Positions 8,115-19,164 of a stretch of DNA of 64,000 nucleotides are shown one piece after another. Below the pieces are notes generated by a model. It searched no databases and was not told where the DNA came from. It worked only from the letters and a program-made list of their open reading frames with translations. The stretch covers positions 1,550,001 through 1,614,000 of the forward strand of contig JAZKUF010000001.1 of assembly GCA_036625225.1 (NCBI GenBank), in the 5' to 3' direction. A program made the translations under genes and the position numbers. Each line of letters starts with the position of its first letter. The first letter of the stretch is position 1. The stretch is from Accumulibacter jenkinsii. Its GTDB lineage: Bacteria; Pseudomonadota; Gammaproteobacteria; Burkholderiales; Rhodocyclaceae.

Positions 8115-9160
8115 GCAAACGCCAACGCCAGGTCACGGATGTCGGAGAGCAGGTGGTCTACGGTTTCCGGTGTGGTGTCCCAGCCGCACATGAAACGCGC
8201 ACCGCCGGCAGCGATGAAGTTGTAGAACAGCCAGCCGCGTTCGCGCAACCCGGCCTCGACGCGGCTCGGCAAATGGATGAAGACCCCGTTCGCCTGCACC
8301 GGGAAGAGGGTCGGCAGACCGGTGCCCTGCGCGAGACCTGCGGCGAGGCGGCGGGCCATCGCGTTGGCGTGCGCCGCGTGCTTCAACCAGGCGCCGTCTT
8401 CGAGGATGCCGAGCCAGGGTGCCGAGAGGAAGCGCATCTTCGACGCGAGTTGCCCCGCCTGCTTGCAGCGATAGGCAAAATCCTCGGCCAGGCGGCGGTC
8501 GAAGAAAATCACCGCCTCGCCGACCGGCAAGCCCATCTTGGTGCCGCCGAAGCAGAGGACATCGACGCCGGCACGCCAGCTTGCTTCGGCCGGACTGAGG
8601 TTGAGGCCGGCGACGGCGTTGGCAAAGCGCGCGCCATCCATATGCACGCGCAGGCCGAACTCGCGCGCCACCTCGGCGATCGCCCGCAGTTCGTCCGGCC
8701 GGTACACGGTGCCGACCTCGGTCGCCTGCGTCAGCGTCACCACCTTCGGCTTCGGATAGTGGATGTCGGTACGGCGGGTAACCACGTCGGCGATCGAAGA
8801 CGGCGTCAGCTTGCCCTGCTCGCCGGCAACCGCCAGCAGCTTGGCGCCATTGGAAAAGAATTGCGGCGCGCCGCACTCGTCGGTGTCGACGTGCGCCAGT
8901 TGATGGCAGATGACGCTGTGGTAAGGCTGGCAGAGCGCCGCGAGCGCCAGCGAATTGGCCGCGGTGCCGTTGAAAACGAAGTACACGTCGCAGTCGGTCT
9001 CGAACAGTTCGCGCAGACGGTCGGCGACGCGCAGCGTCCACTCGTCGTCGCCATACGAGCGGACATGGCCGGCGTTGGCCGCGAGCAGCGCAGCGAGCGC
9101 CTCGGGGCAGATACCGGCGTAGTTGTCACTGGCGAAGCTCTGGCGGGTGCAAGCGGTCAT
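8111..9160 (-). CDS. ltaE: Low-specificity L-threonine aldolase
   Basis: This 349-residue PLP fold-type I enzyme cleaves L-threonine or allo-threonine to glycine and acetaldehyde. Visible marks are the N-terminal SFASDNYAGICPEAL, FNGTAANSLAL for the cofactor phosphate, HMDGARFANA for the PLP-contacting Asp, and CFGGTKMGLPVGEA with the Schiff-base lysine. I chose the ATG at 9158-9160 because it matches the family start and lies 10 bases after the alaS stop; further upstream the frame overlaps alaS. The gene order alaS-ltaE-Nudix suggests one transcript. Confidence 0.92.
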   Translation of the reverse strand: MTACTRQSFASDNYAGICPEALAALLAANAGHVRSYGDDEWTLRVADRLRELFETDCDVYFVFNGTAANSLALAALCQPYHSVICHQLAHVDTDECGAPQFFSNGAKLLAVAGEQGKLTPSSIADVVTRRTDIHYPKPKVVTLTQATEVGTVYRPDELRAIAEVAREFGLRVHMDGARFANAVAGLNLSPAEASWRAGVDVLCFGGTKMGLPVGEAVIFFDRRLAEDFAYRCKQAGQLASKMRFLSAPWLGILEDGAWLKHAAHANAMARRLAAGLAQGTGLPTLFPVQANGVFIHLPSRVEAGLRERGWLFYNFIAAGGARFMCGWDTTPETVDHLLSDIRDLALAFA

Positions 9161-9170
9161 CAGGCGAGGC

Positions 9171-11786
9171 TCACAGCCGCTGCTCGACCCAGGCAGGCAC
9201 CGCAGCGAGCGCCGCCGGCAGCTGCGTCGGATCAGTACCGCCGGCCTGCGCCATGTCGGGACGCCCACCCCCCTTGCCACCGACCTGGCGGGCGACCAGG
9301 TTCACGAGTTCACCCGCCTTGACCTTGCCGGTCAGGTCGGCGGTCACGCCGGCGATCAGCGTCACCTTGCCGTCGCGGGTCGAAGCGAGGACGACGACGG
9401 CGCTGGCGAGCTTGTCGCGCAGCTTGTCGATCGTTGCCCGCAGGGTGTTGACGTCGGCGCCTTCCATGACCGCGGCCAGCACCTTGGCGCCCCTGACCTC
9501 GACCGCCTGCGCCAGCAGGTCGTCGCCCTGCGTCGACGCGAGTTTCGCCTTCAGGCGTGCGTTTTCGCGCTCGAGCGAGCGGACGTTGTCGAAAACCTGC
9601 GCGAGCCGTGCCGGCAGCTCGGGGATCGGCGTCCTGCACGCCGCCGCCGCGTCCGCGAGCAGCGCCTGCTGCTGCTGCACCAGGGCCAGGGCGACGTCGC
9701 CGGTGACCGCCTCGACGCGGCGAATGCCGGCGGCGACACCGGTCTCGGCGACGATCTTGAACAGGCCGATATCGCCACTGCGTTTCACATGCACGCCGCC
9801 GCAGAGTTCCTTCGAGGTGCCGATGGTCAGCACGCGCACTTGATCGCCGTACTTCTCGCCAAAGAGCATCATCGCGCCCGATCGCTGCGCTTCCTCGAGT
9901 GGCATGACGCGGGCGTCGGTCGCGAGGTTGGCGAGAATCTCCTGATTGACGAGGTCTTCGACCCGGCGGATTTCGTCGGCCGCCAGCGGCGCGCTGTGCG
10001 CGAAGTCGAAGCGCGTCTTGCCGGCATCGACCAGCGAGCCTTTCTGCTGCACGTGGCTACCGAGTACCTCGCGCAGCGCCTTGTGCATGAGATGCGTCGC
10101 CGAATGGTTGCGTACGGTGCGGGCGCGGGCGATGACGTCGACTTTTGCCGCGACGCCGTCGCCGATGCGGATGAGACCGGTACGCACGACCCCCTGGTGA
10201 CCGAAGACCGCCGCCTGGATTTTCTGCGTGTCCTCGACGGCAAAGATCCCCTGCGCCGTCTGCAGGACGCCGCGGTCGCCGACCTGGCCGCCCGACTCGG
10301 CATAGAACGGTGTCTGGTCGAGGACGACGACACCGATTTCGCCTTCGCCGAGCTGTTCGACCGGACTGCCGTCGCGGTAGAGCGCGAGTACCTGGCCGCC
10401 GAATTCGAGCGCCTCGTAGCCGTGGAAATGGGTCACCGGGCCGCTGTAGTCGAGCGCCGCCGCCATCCTGAACTTGCCGGCAGCGCGCGCCTGTTCCTTC
10501 TGCAGCGCCATCGCGGCGTCGAAAGCGGCGACATCGACGCTGACCCCGCGCTCGCGGCAGACATCGGCCGTGAGGTCGAGCGGGAAGCCGAAGGTGTCGT
10601 GCAGCTTGAAAGCCGTCTCGCCCTTGAAGATACCGTTGCCCGCCAGCGCCGCGAGTTCGCCTTCGAGGATGCTCATGCCGTGCTCGATGGTCTCGAAGAA
10701 GCGTACCTCTTCCTGCCGCAGGACGTCGGTGATGCGCGCCTGCTGGCTGACGAGTTCGGGATACGCGGCGCCCATTTCGAGCACCAGGTCGGGCAGCATG
10801 CGGTGGAAGAAGGCGGCGCGGGCACCGAGCTTGTAGCCATGCCGGATGGCGCGCCGGATGATGCGGCGCAGGACGTAACCGCGCCCTTCGTTGCCGGGGA
10901 TCACGCCATCGGCGATCAGGAAGGCGCAGGCCCGGATGTGGTCGGCGAGCACCCGCAGCGACGGGCTGTCGGGATCGCCGGCCGGGGTTTCGCGCGCGGC
11001 GGCGGCGATCAGGCGGACGAAGAGGTCGATCTCGTAGTTGCTGTGGACGTGCTGCAGGACCGCGGCGGTGCGTTCGAGGCCCATGCCGGTATCGACCGAT
11101 GGCTTTGGCAGCGGGTGCATGACACCGGCTTCGTCGCGGTTGAACTGCATGAAGACGTTGTTCCAGATCTCGATGTAGCGATCGCCCTCTTCGTCGGGCG
11201 ACCCCGGCGGCCCGCCGGGAATCCCTTCGCCATGGTCGTAGAAGATTTCCGTACACGGTCCGCAGGGACCGGTGTCGCCCATCATCCAGAAGTTGTCGGA
11301 GGCGTAGCGGGCACCCTTGTTGTCACCGATCCGGATCACCCGCTCGACCGGCAGGCCGATCGCGCGCGTCCAGATGTCGTAGGCCTCGTCATCCTCGGCA
11401 TAGACCGTGACCCACAGGCGGTCGGCGGGCAAACCGTAGACGTCGACCAGCAGTTCCCAGGCGTAGCGGATCGCGTCGAGCTTGAAGTAGTCGCCAAAGG
11501 AGAAATTGCCGAGCATCTCGAAAAAGGTATGGTGGCGCGCCGTGTAACCGACGTTCTCGAGATCGTTGTGCTTGCCGCCGGCACGAACGCACTTCTGCGA
11601 GGTGGTGGCGCGCAGGTAGGGGCGTTTGTCGAAACCGAGGAAGACGTCCTTGAACTGGTTCATGCCGGCGTTGGTAAACAGCAGCGTCGGGTCGGCATGC
11701 GGCACCAGCGAACTCGAAGCGACGATCTGGTGGCCTTTGGAGGCGAAGAACTGGAGGAACTTGTCGCGGATTTCTGCGCTTTTCAT
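9171..11786 (-). CDS. alaS: Alanyl-tRNA synthetase
   Basis: The protein has 871 residues, normal for bacterial AlaRS, and attaches alanine to tRNA-Ala. The N-terminal catalytic domain begins MKSAEIRDKFLQFFASKGH and contains FTNAGMNQFKDVFLG and GDTGPCGPCTEIFYDHG. The editing domain has HSATHLMHKAL and ELCGGVHVKRSGDIG, the zinc-binding H-x3-H and C-x3-H motifs. The C-terminal DHHA1 domain is present (GKGGGRPDMAQAGGT). It has the first start codon of this minus-strand group and is separated from ugpQ by about 140 bases. Confidence 0.97.
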   Translation of the reverse strand: MKSAEIRDKFLQFFASKGHQIVASSSLVPHADPTLLFTNAGMNQFKDVFLGFDKRPYLRATTSQKCVRAGGKHNDLENVGYTARHHTFFEMLGNFSFGDYFKLDAIRYAWELLVDVYGLPADRLWVTVYAEDDEAYDIWTRAIGLPVERVIRIGDNKGARYASDNFWMMGDTGPCGPCTEIFYDHGEGIPGGPPGSPDEEGDRYIEIWNNVFMQFNRDEAGVMHPLPKPSVDTGMGLERTAAVLQHVHSNYEIDLFVRLIAAAARETPAGDPDSPSLRVLADHIRACAFLIADGVIPGNEGRGYVLRRIIRRAIRHGYKLGARAAFFHRMLPDLVLEMGAAYPELVSQQARITDVLRQEEVRFFETIEHGMSILEGELAALAGNGIFKGETAFKLHDTFGFPLDLTADVCRERGVSVDVAAFDAAMALQKEQARAAGKFRMAAALDYSGPVTHFHGYEALEFGGQVLALYRDGSPVEQLGEGEIGVVVLDQTPFYAESGGQVGDRGVLQTAQGIFAVEDTQKIQAAVFGHQGVVRTGLIRIGDGVAAKVDVIARARTVRNHSATHLMHKALREVLGSHVQQKGSLVDAGKTRFDFAHSAPLAADEIRRVEDLVNQEILANLATDARVMPLEEAQRSGAMMLFGEKYGDQVRVLTIGTSKELCGGVHVKRSGDIGLFKIVAETGVAAGIRRVEAVTGDVALALVQQQQALLADAAAACRTPIPELPARLAQVFDNVRSLERENARLKAKLASTQGDDLLAQAVEVRGAKVLAAVMEGADVNTLRATIDKLRDKLASAVVVLASTRDGKVTLIAGVTADLTGKVKAGELVNLVARQVGGKGGGRPDMAQAGGTDPTQLPAALAAVPAWVEQRL

Positions 11787-11924
11787 CGTGGTCCATCCCG
11801 CTGCGGGGGTCGTTCAAGGAGGTGCGATTCTAACGTGAAAGTCCGACTGGCGACCGGCCAATCACCGCTATGCATCACTCGCCAGCACCGCCCCGGGCGC
11901 TTGGCCGCCGGCGAAGAGGATCGG

Positions 11925-12668
11925 CTAGAGGTCGAGCAGACGGTCGATGCGATCGCTGAAGACGGCCGCGACGCCGCGCTCGATGAGGGTTGCCGCGAGC
12001 AGCGGATCGTTCACCGTGTAGCAGAGCAAGGGCAGGCCGGCGGCGTGCGCGGCCCGCAGCAGGTCGTCGTCGATCGCCTCGGCGGCACAATGCAGGGTCG
12101 CGGCGCCAAGGCGCTCGCTGCGCGCGAGCCAATCCAGCGGCGGACGTTCATACAGACAGCCCAGAGGGAGGTCGGGAGCAGCGCCGCGGGCCGCCGCGAG
12201 GGCGACTTCGGAGAACGATGAGACGAGTGGCAGCGGGTCGGTCGCCCACAGGGCAAGGACCCTGCGGGCAACGATCTCGCCGGTCACCGCGGCGAGACCG
12301 GCCGCCGGCTTGATTTCGACATTGGCCCGCAGACCGAACTCGCGACAGACGCGCGCTGCCGACGCCAGCGTCGGCAGCGGCTCGCCGGCAAAAGCGGCAG
12401 CGTGGTGCGCGGCGGCATCGAGCAGACTCAAGCGGTCGTCGCCGGTCTTGCCCACCCGCCCGCGACCGTCGGTGGTGCGGCCGAGGGTCTGGTCGTGCAG
12501 GAGCCACGGCGAGCGATCGGCCGACAGCACGACGTCGAACTCGACCGCCTTCAGGCCCAGGCGGGCGGCGATGCGCAGACCCGCGAGGGTGTTCTCCGGT
12601 GCCAGCGCGCCGCCGCAGCGATGCGCGAAAACCCGCGGCAGGGGCCAGCCAAGCCGCGGACGAATCAC
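11925..12668 (-). CDS. ugpQ: Glycerophosphodiester phosphodiesterase
   Basis: This 247-residue GDPD TIM-barrel enzyme hydrolyses glycerophosphodiesters to sn-glycerol-3-phosphate and an alcohol. AHRCGGALAPENTLAG holds the catalytic HR and EN residues, VEFDVVLSADR the metal ligands, and LLHDQTLGRTTDGRG the second catalytic histidine. No signal peptide is visible, so it is cytoplasmic like UgpQ. It starts with GTG at 12666-12668, overlapping the TGA of ugpB (GTGA). This coupling to a glycerol-3-phosphate-type binding protein supports the name. Confidence 0.92.
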   Translation of the reverse strand: MIRPRLGWPLPRVFAHRCGGALAPENTLAGLRIAARLGLKAVEFDVVLSADRSPWLLHDQTLGRTTDGRGRVGKTGDDRLSLLDAAAHHAAAFAGEPLPTLASAARVCREFGLRANVEIKPAAGLAAVTGEIVARRVLALWATDPLPLVSSFSEVALAAARGAAPDLPLGCLYERPPLDWLARSERLGAATLHCAAEAIDDDLLRAAHAAGLPLLCYTVNDPLLAATLIERGVAAVFSDRIDRLLDL

Positions 12669-13945
12669 TTCTTCGCGGGCGCTTTCGCCGCTGCCTTCAC
12701 CGGTGCCGCGCTGGCGGCGAGGATCACATTGCCCCGGTTGACCGCGTTATCGAGCGCCAGCTTGGCGGGCGTCTTGCCGGCCCAGGCGGCTTCGAGTTCC
12801 TCTTCGACGATGATGCGCACCTTCTCGATCTCGGCGACGCGCAGGACGCGCAGCGCGCCCGGACCCTGCAACTGGCGGTAAGCGACCTTGAGACCGGCGA
12901 CATCATCCTGCAACAGCTTGCTGCCGGCAGCGGCGCGGGCCGACGCAACCATCGGCAGAAATCCTGACACGGCGGTGAGTTCGACCTGCAGGTCGGGCTC
13001 GAGCAGGAAGTTCACGAACTGGGCGACGCCCTTGTAGTCGGCCGGCTTCTGACCGGCACCGACCCACAGTGAAGCGCCGCCGGCCAGCGTCTGCTGCGGC
13101 GAACCCTGCACGTCGTCGTGATAGGGCAGCGCAGAAACGCCGGTATCGCGCTTCAAGGCCTCGGGCAAGGTGCCATAGAACGACGAGGAAGTGGTCAGCA
13201 TGCCGCACTCTCCGGCGGCAAAGCGGTTGTCGGCCTCGTCGCGGCGGCCGAAATAGACGAAGAATCTGGCCTTGGCCCAGGTCGTCAGCATCGCCGTGTG
13301 CTTCACCTGAACGAGGCCGTTGAAGTTGAGCCGGCCTTTCGCGTCCGCCACCTCGACACCGTTCCACGCACTCAGGTTGTCAACATGCACCCAGGCGGGC
13401 CAGGAGGTGGTGTAGGGACAGCTGCTGCCGGAATCGAACAGTTTGTCGGCCGCGTGCTGCGCCTCGGCCCAGGTCCGCGGCGGTTTCTCCGGGTCGAGAC
13501 CGGCCTTGCGGAAAGCCGCCTTGTTGATGAACAGAACCGGTGTCGACATGGCGACCGGCAGGGCAAACAGGTTGCCCCTGGCGTCGCCAAGGCCGACGCG
13601 AAGTTCCGGTGACATCTTGCCACCGTCGAGCGGCAGCCCCGCTTCCTTCATCACCTGGTGCAAGGGGCGGAAATCGGCCTTGGCGGCGACGAAGCGCGCC
13701 TGCTCCTCGCGCGTCACCAGGTTGAGATCCTTGACGGCGTCGCCCTGAACCCGGCGCATCACCGTCACCTGATAGTCTTTCTGGCGTGAGTTGAAACGCT
13801 GCACCAGCTTGTCGAGCCGCTCGGCGCGTTCTTCGTCGAGCTGATGCGAGAGACCGATTTCGATCGGCGCCGCAACGCTCAAGGGGGAAAAGGGCACGGC
13901 GAGCGCGAGCGCCAGTGCAGCCGGGAGAATTTTGCGCAAACGCAT
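12665..13945 (-). CDS. ugpB: Extracellular solute-binding protein, UgpB-like
   Basis: This 426-residue protein has a signal peptide (MRLRKILPAALALALAVP, cleavage near AAP) and a family 1 solute-binding fold. It resembles UgpB, the periplasmic receptor for sn-glycerol-3-phosphate and glycerophosphodiesters: LFINKAAFRKAGLDPEKPP, CPYTTSWPAWVHVDNLSAWN, and GGASLWVGAG. It ends in an Ala/Lys-rich tail. The ATG at 13943-13945 was chosen because the leader starts there. No ugpA, ugpE or ugpC lies beside it, so its permease must be encoded elsewhere or be absent. Confidence 0.88.
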   Translation of the reverse strand: MRLRKILPAALALALAVPFSPLSVAAPIEIGLSHQLDEERAERLDKLVQRFNSRQKDYQVTVMRRVQGDAVKDLNLVTREEQARFVAAKADFRPLHQVMKEAGLPLDGGKMSPELRVGLGDARGNLFALPVAMSTPVLFINKAAFRKAGLDPEKPPRTWAEAQHAADKLFDSGSSCPYTTSWPAWVHVDNLSAWNGVEVADAKGRLNFNGLVQVKHTAMLTTWAKARFFVYFGRRDEADNRFAAGECGMLTTSSSFYGTLPEALKRDTGVSALPYHDDVQGSPQQTLAGGASLWVGAGQKPADYKGVAQFVNFLLEPDLQVELTAVSGFLPMVASARAAAGSKLLQDDVAGLKVAYRQLQGPGALRVLRVAEIEKVRIIVEEELEAAWAGKTPAKLALDNAVNRGNVILAASAAPVKAAAKAPAKK

Positions 13946-14183
13946 GCGATAGATCCTTGAGAGAGAAAAGCGCTGATTATAGGCTTCCGCGCCGGCGCTT
14001 GAACACGCAAGTATCGTGGCATCGTGGCAAGACCTCGCCGGCGGAGGCGATGTCGGGCAATCGTCGAGACCGGGGCGAACTGGCCGGGTTCGTTCGCCTC
14101 TAAGCACTGCGCAGGCGACCGCCGCGCCGCCCCGCAGGTTGCGCCGAGATGAAACCCTCTCGAATCCCAAAGGAGTTCAGTCG

Positions 14184-15884
14184 ATGAGTGCCAGGCCCCC
14201 ATCGCCCCCGCAGCAGTCACGGCAAATCGAAGAACTTCAGGCACGTCTGCAGGAAGCCGAGGCGGCACTGAAAGTGATCGGCGACCCGGGCCTGGATTCG
14301 TTCGCGGGCAGGCAACGGCCGGGCCAGGAGGAGGCCACGCCGGGCGACGATTTTCCCGCTCGGCGCGAGCATGTCGGGAACGGACGCCGCCAGCAGTTCG
14401 TCGCCGAGGAGCGACTCGCGTGGGCGGCGCTGATGCAGGCGACCGAAGCACTGGTCGTCTGCGACAACCAGGATCTGATCGTGCTGGCAAACGACGCGGC
14501 GCACGCTTTGGCCGCTTGCCGCCTGATCGGTGTTCCCTTCGCCAAAGCTTTCCCGCTCGTCTCGGAGCCCGGCGGAATGCCGCCCCCACAGCCCGGACCG
14601 GGGGCGGCCATGGAACGATTGCGGCACGAAGTAAGCTATGGCCGCGATGGCCAGACTTTCCTCCTGCTCCTCGGCAGCGCGCCCTTGTTCGGCAACGGCA
14701 ACCAGTTGCTCGGCCGCGTCGTCACCCTGGCCGACCTCACGCAACGAAAAAGTACCGAAGAGGAGTTCACCCGGGCCGAGCGGCGCAAGGACGAGTTCCT
14801 TGCCACCCTGGCGCACGAGTTGCGCAATCCGCTGGCGCCGATCCGCAGTGCGGTCGAATTGCTGAGCAAGGTGTCAATGGCTTCGCCCGAGACCGATCAC
14901 GCCCTCGACGTACTCAATTGGCAGGTCAGGCAGCTCACCCATCTGGTCGACGACCTGCTCGACGTGTCGCGCATCGGCCAGGGCAAGATCGTCCTGCACA
15001 AGAAGCCGCTGTTGCTGGCCCAAGTCGTTGCGCGCGCGGTGCAAACGGCGCGCGATTTCATCTCCTCCCGACAGCATCGGCTCGAACTGTCGCTGCCAAG
15101 CGAACCGATCTGGATCCATGGTGACGAGATGCGGTTGACCCAGATCCTGGTCAATCTCCTGAACAATGCCGCCAAATACATGGACGAGGGCGGTCAGGTC
15201 GAACTGGCTGCCGAAGCCTGTGCGAATGGAGTGATCATCCGGGTGCGGGACCGCGGGATCGGTATCCCGGAGACGATGCTGAGCCGGGTTTTCGACCTCT
15301 TTGCGCAGGGTGACTGTCCGCCGGACCGTCATCAGCAGGGGCTGGGGATCGGACTGAGGCTGGTGCACAATCTGGTCATGCTGCACGGCGGTCTGGTCGA
15401 GGTGGCGAGCGACGGTCTCGGCGAAGGCAGCGAGTTCACGGTACGCCTGCCGACCATCGCGCCGCCGCCACCGGCGAAGTCGGTCGCGGCGACCGCCCGC
15501 ACACCCGAACGCTCGCTGCGCATCCTGGTGGTCGATGACAACGTCGATTCGGCGGTGAGCATGGCCATGCTCCTGCAACTCCAGGGGCACCGGATCGAAA
15601 CCGCCGGCACCGGCCCGGCAGCGATCGATGCGGCGCTGGCGCTGCACCCCGACGTCGTCCTGCTCGACATCGGTTTGCCCGGCATGGACGGCTACGAGGT
15701 CGCTCAACACCTGCGCGAAATGCCGCAAACCTGCTCCGCGGTGCTCGTCGCACTCACCGGCTATGGCCAGCCACAGGACCGCCAGCGCTCGCACGAAGCG
15801 GGCTTCGATCATCATCTGGTGAAACCGGTGGAACTCGCGATCATCAACCGGATCCTGGCGTCGGTCGCCACGGGGGAGCGATAA
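14184..15884 (+). CDS. Hybrid sensor histidine kinase/response regulator
   Basis: This 566-residue cytoplasmic protein starts at an ATG behind AGGAG. An N-terminal coiled-coil-like segment (IEELQARLQEAEAALK) is followed by a PAS-like domain, a HisKA domain with H211 in LATLAHELRNPLAP, an HATPase domain (ILVNLLNNAAKY, DRGIGIP, GLGIGLRL) and a C-terminal receiver with D495 in VVLLDIGLPGMDGYE and a distal lysine in HLVKPVE. No transmembrane helices or DNA-binding output domain are seen, so signal and output partner are unknown. It is transcribed divergently from ugpB across a 238-bp gap. Confidence 0.93.
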   Translation: MSARPPSPPQQSRQIEELQARLQEAEAALKVIGDPGLDSFAGRQRPGQEEATPGDDFPARREHVGNGRRQQFVAEERLAWAALMQATEALVVCDNQDLIVLANDAAHALAACRLIGVPFAKAFPLVSEPGGMPPPQPGPGAAMERLRHEVSYGRDGQTFLLLLGSAPLFGNGNQLLGRVVTLADLTQRKSTEEEFTRAERRKDEFLATLAHELRNPLAPIRSAVELLSKVSMASPETDHALDVLNWQVRQLTHLVDDLLDVSRIGQGKIVLHKKPLLLAQVVARAVQTARDFISSRQHRLELSLPSEPIWIHGDEMRLTQILVNLLNNAAKYMDEGGQVELAAEACANGVIIRVRDRGIGIPETMLSRVFDLFAQGDCPPDRHQQGLGIGLRLVHNLVMLHGGLVEVASDGLGEGSEFTVRLPTIAPPPPAKSVAATARTPERSLRILVVDDNVDSAVSMAMLLQLQGHRIETAGTGPAAIDAALALHPDVVLLDIGLPGMDGYEVAQHLREMPQTCSAVLVALTGYGQPQDRQRSHEAGFDHHLVKPVELAIINRILASVATGER

Positions 15885-15964
15885 TCACGAACCGGCTGCG
15901 CCCCTTTGCTGCTTGACGAGCCATCGGCGGGTCCGCCGGAGAGCGAAGAAGGGGCGGTCCCGGT

Positions 15965-16002
15965 CCAGGCCCGTGGAATCATTCCAGGCCCGTGGAATCA
16001 TT
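15965..16002. repeat. Perfect 19-bp tandem duplication
   Basis: The unit CCAGGCCCGTGGAATCATT occurs twice with no spacer (15965-15983 and 15984-16002) in the gap between the hybrid kinase and the isomerase gene. It looks like a slippage or short duplication event and may change spacing within the promoter region of the downstream operon. Confidence 0.9.
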
Positions 16003-16038
16003 CTTCGGACTCCCCCTCACCCTTCAGGAGAATCCCTC

Positions 16039-16667
16039 ATGCCGCAGCCGAAGCAACCGAGCGAATCCGGCAAACCCCTCGAATTCTATTTCGACTTCTC
16101 ATCCCCCTACGGCTACCTCGCCTCCGAGAAGATCGACGATCTTGCCGCTGGCTACGGGCGCAAGGTCAGGTGGCGGCCGATTCTGCTCGGGGTGGTTTTC
16201 AAGCAGACCGGCGGGGCGCCGTTGACCACGCTGCCGCTCAAGGGCGAGTACTCGCTGCACGACTTCTCACGTTCGGCGCGCTTCATGGGCGTGCCGTATA
16301 CGCACCCGCAGGCCTTCCCGCTTGCGACCCAACACGCGGCGCGGACCTTCTACTGGCTCGCGGAGCAGGACGGCGAGACGGCGCAGGATTTCGCCCACAG
16401 CGTCTTTCGCGCCCTCTACCGCGACGGACGCAATGTCTCCGAACTCGACGTGGTGCTTGAACTCGCCGCCCGCCACGGCATCGACCGCGCTAGACTCGCG
16501 GAAGCGCTCCGGAGCCAGGCGCTCAAGGATCGACTCAAAGCCGAAAACGACGCGGCCATGTCTCGCGGCGTCTTTGGTTCGCCGTACATCATCGTCGACG
16601 GTGAACCGTTCTTTGGTGCCGATCGCCTGCCCCAGATAGAACGCTGGCTCGCCAGCGGAGGTTTTTG

Positions 16668-16668
<1 letters not shown>
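16039..16668 (+). CDS. 2-hydroxychromene-2-carboxylate isomerase family protein
   Basis: This 209-residue DsbA-fold protein of the kappa-class GST/HCCA-isomerase family has FYFDFSSPYGYLASEKI near residue 13, PILLGVVFKQTGGAPL and GVFGSPYIIVDGEPFFGADRL at the C terminus. Family members isomerise 2-hydroxychromene-2-carboxylate in naphthalene breakdown or act as glutathione transferases. Here it opens a leucine catabolic operon, so its substrate is probably different. The ATG follows AGGAG at 16027-16031. Its TGA overlaps the ATG of the carboxylase beta gene (TGATG). Confidence 0.88.
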
Positions 16669-18287
<1,619 letters not shown>

Positions 18288-18296
18288 GGGTTTTTG

Positions 18297-19091
18297 ATGA
18301 GCGAGTACCAATCGATCTTGACCGAAGTCGACGGCAGCGTCGGCATCCTGACGCTGAACAAGGCGCAGCGGCACAATGCTTTCGACGAACAACTGGTGGC
18401 CGAGATGACGCACGGGCTGCGCGAACTCGAGCAGGAGAGCCGGGTGCGGGTCGTCGTCCTCTCGTCGACCGGCAAGAGCTTCTGCGCCGGCGCCGACCTC
18501 AACTGGATGAAGCGCGCCGCGGCCTACACGGAAGAAGAGAACCTGCTCGACGCCAAGCGGCTGGCCGAACTGATGGCGACCCTCAACCAGCTCTCGAAAC
18601 CGACGATCGCCCGCGTCCAGGGTCCCGCTTACGGCGGCGGCGTCGGCTTGATCGCTGCCTGCGACATCGCCGTCGGCACCTACGACGCGGTGTTTTCGCT
18701 CAGCGAAGTGAAGCTCGGCATCGTGCCGGCGGTGATCAGCCCCTACGTCATCGCGGCCATCGGCGAGCGCTACAGCCGCCGCTACATGCTGACCGCCGAG
18801 CGTTTTTCGGCCGCCGAGGCGTACCGGATCGGCCTGCTGCACGAAGTCGTCCCCGGCGAGGAGCAACTCGACGAAGCGATCGCCGAACTCCTCGACAGTC
18901 TGCTCGCCAACGGCCCGCGGGCACAGGCCGAGTGCAAGATGCTGATGCGCGCCGTCGCCGGCCAGCCGATCGACGACGAGACGATCGCCGAGACGGCGCT
19001 GCACATCACCCGCATCCGGGCCAGCGCGGAAGGCCGCGAAGGTCTGGCGGCCTTTCTCGAAAAGCGGCAGCCGAACTGGATTGCCGATTGA
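18297..19091 (+). CDS. liuC: Methylglutaconyl-CoA hydratase (enoyl-CoA hydratase family)
   Basis: This 264-residue crotonase-fold enzyme is predicted to hydrate 3-methylglutaconyl-CoA to HMG-CoA. SSTGKSFCAGADLNWMKR is the CoA/oxyanion segment, and GPAYGGGVGLIAACDIAVG and SEVKLGIVPAVISPYV are family marks. The NWMKR signature together with the carboxylase neighbours points to the leucine-pathway hydratase rather than a general beta-oxidation enzyme. The ATG at 18297 follows the beta-subunit stop by 9 bases; a TTG at 18294 is possible but less likely. Confidence 0.92.
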   Translation: MSEYQSILTEVDGSVGILTLNKAQRHNAFDEQLVAEMTHGLRELEQESRVRVVVLSSTGKSFCAGADLNWMKRAAAYTEEENLLDAKRLAELMATLNQLSKPTIARVQGPAYGGGVGLIAACDIAVGTYDAVFSLSEVKLGIVPAVISPYVIAAIGERYSRRYMLTAERFSAAEAYRIGLLHEVVPGEEQLDEAIAELLDSLLANGPRAQAECKMLMRAVAGQPIDDETIAETALHITRIRASAEGREGLAAFLEKRQPNWIAD

Positions 19092-19164
19092 GCGGGGGTG
19101 AGTACGCCGATGCCTTGCCCTTGAAGTCGGTCACCCGGTTGACGTGCACAGGAAAGGTCGCTCG

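Noticed and set aside
9123..12221. A 1032-codon open frame on the plus strand
   Set aside because: It is antisense to alaS, ltaE and ugpQ, has no recognisable domain and arises from high third-position GC. The same applies to the long antisense frames at 4935-7184, 16416-19004, 24290-26554 and 32010-34283.
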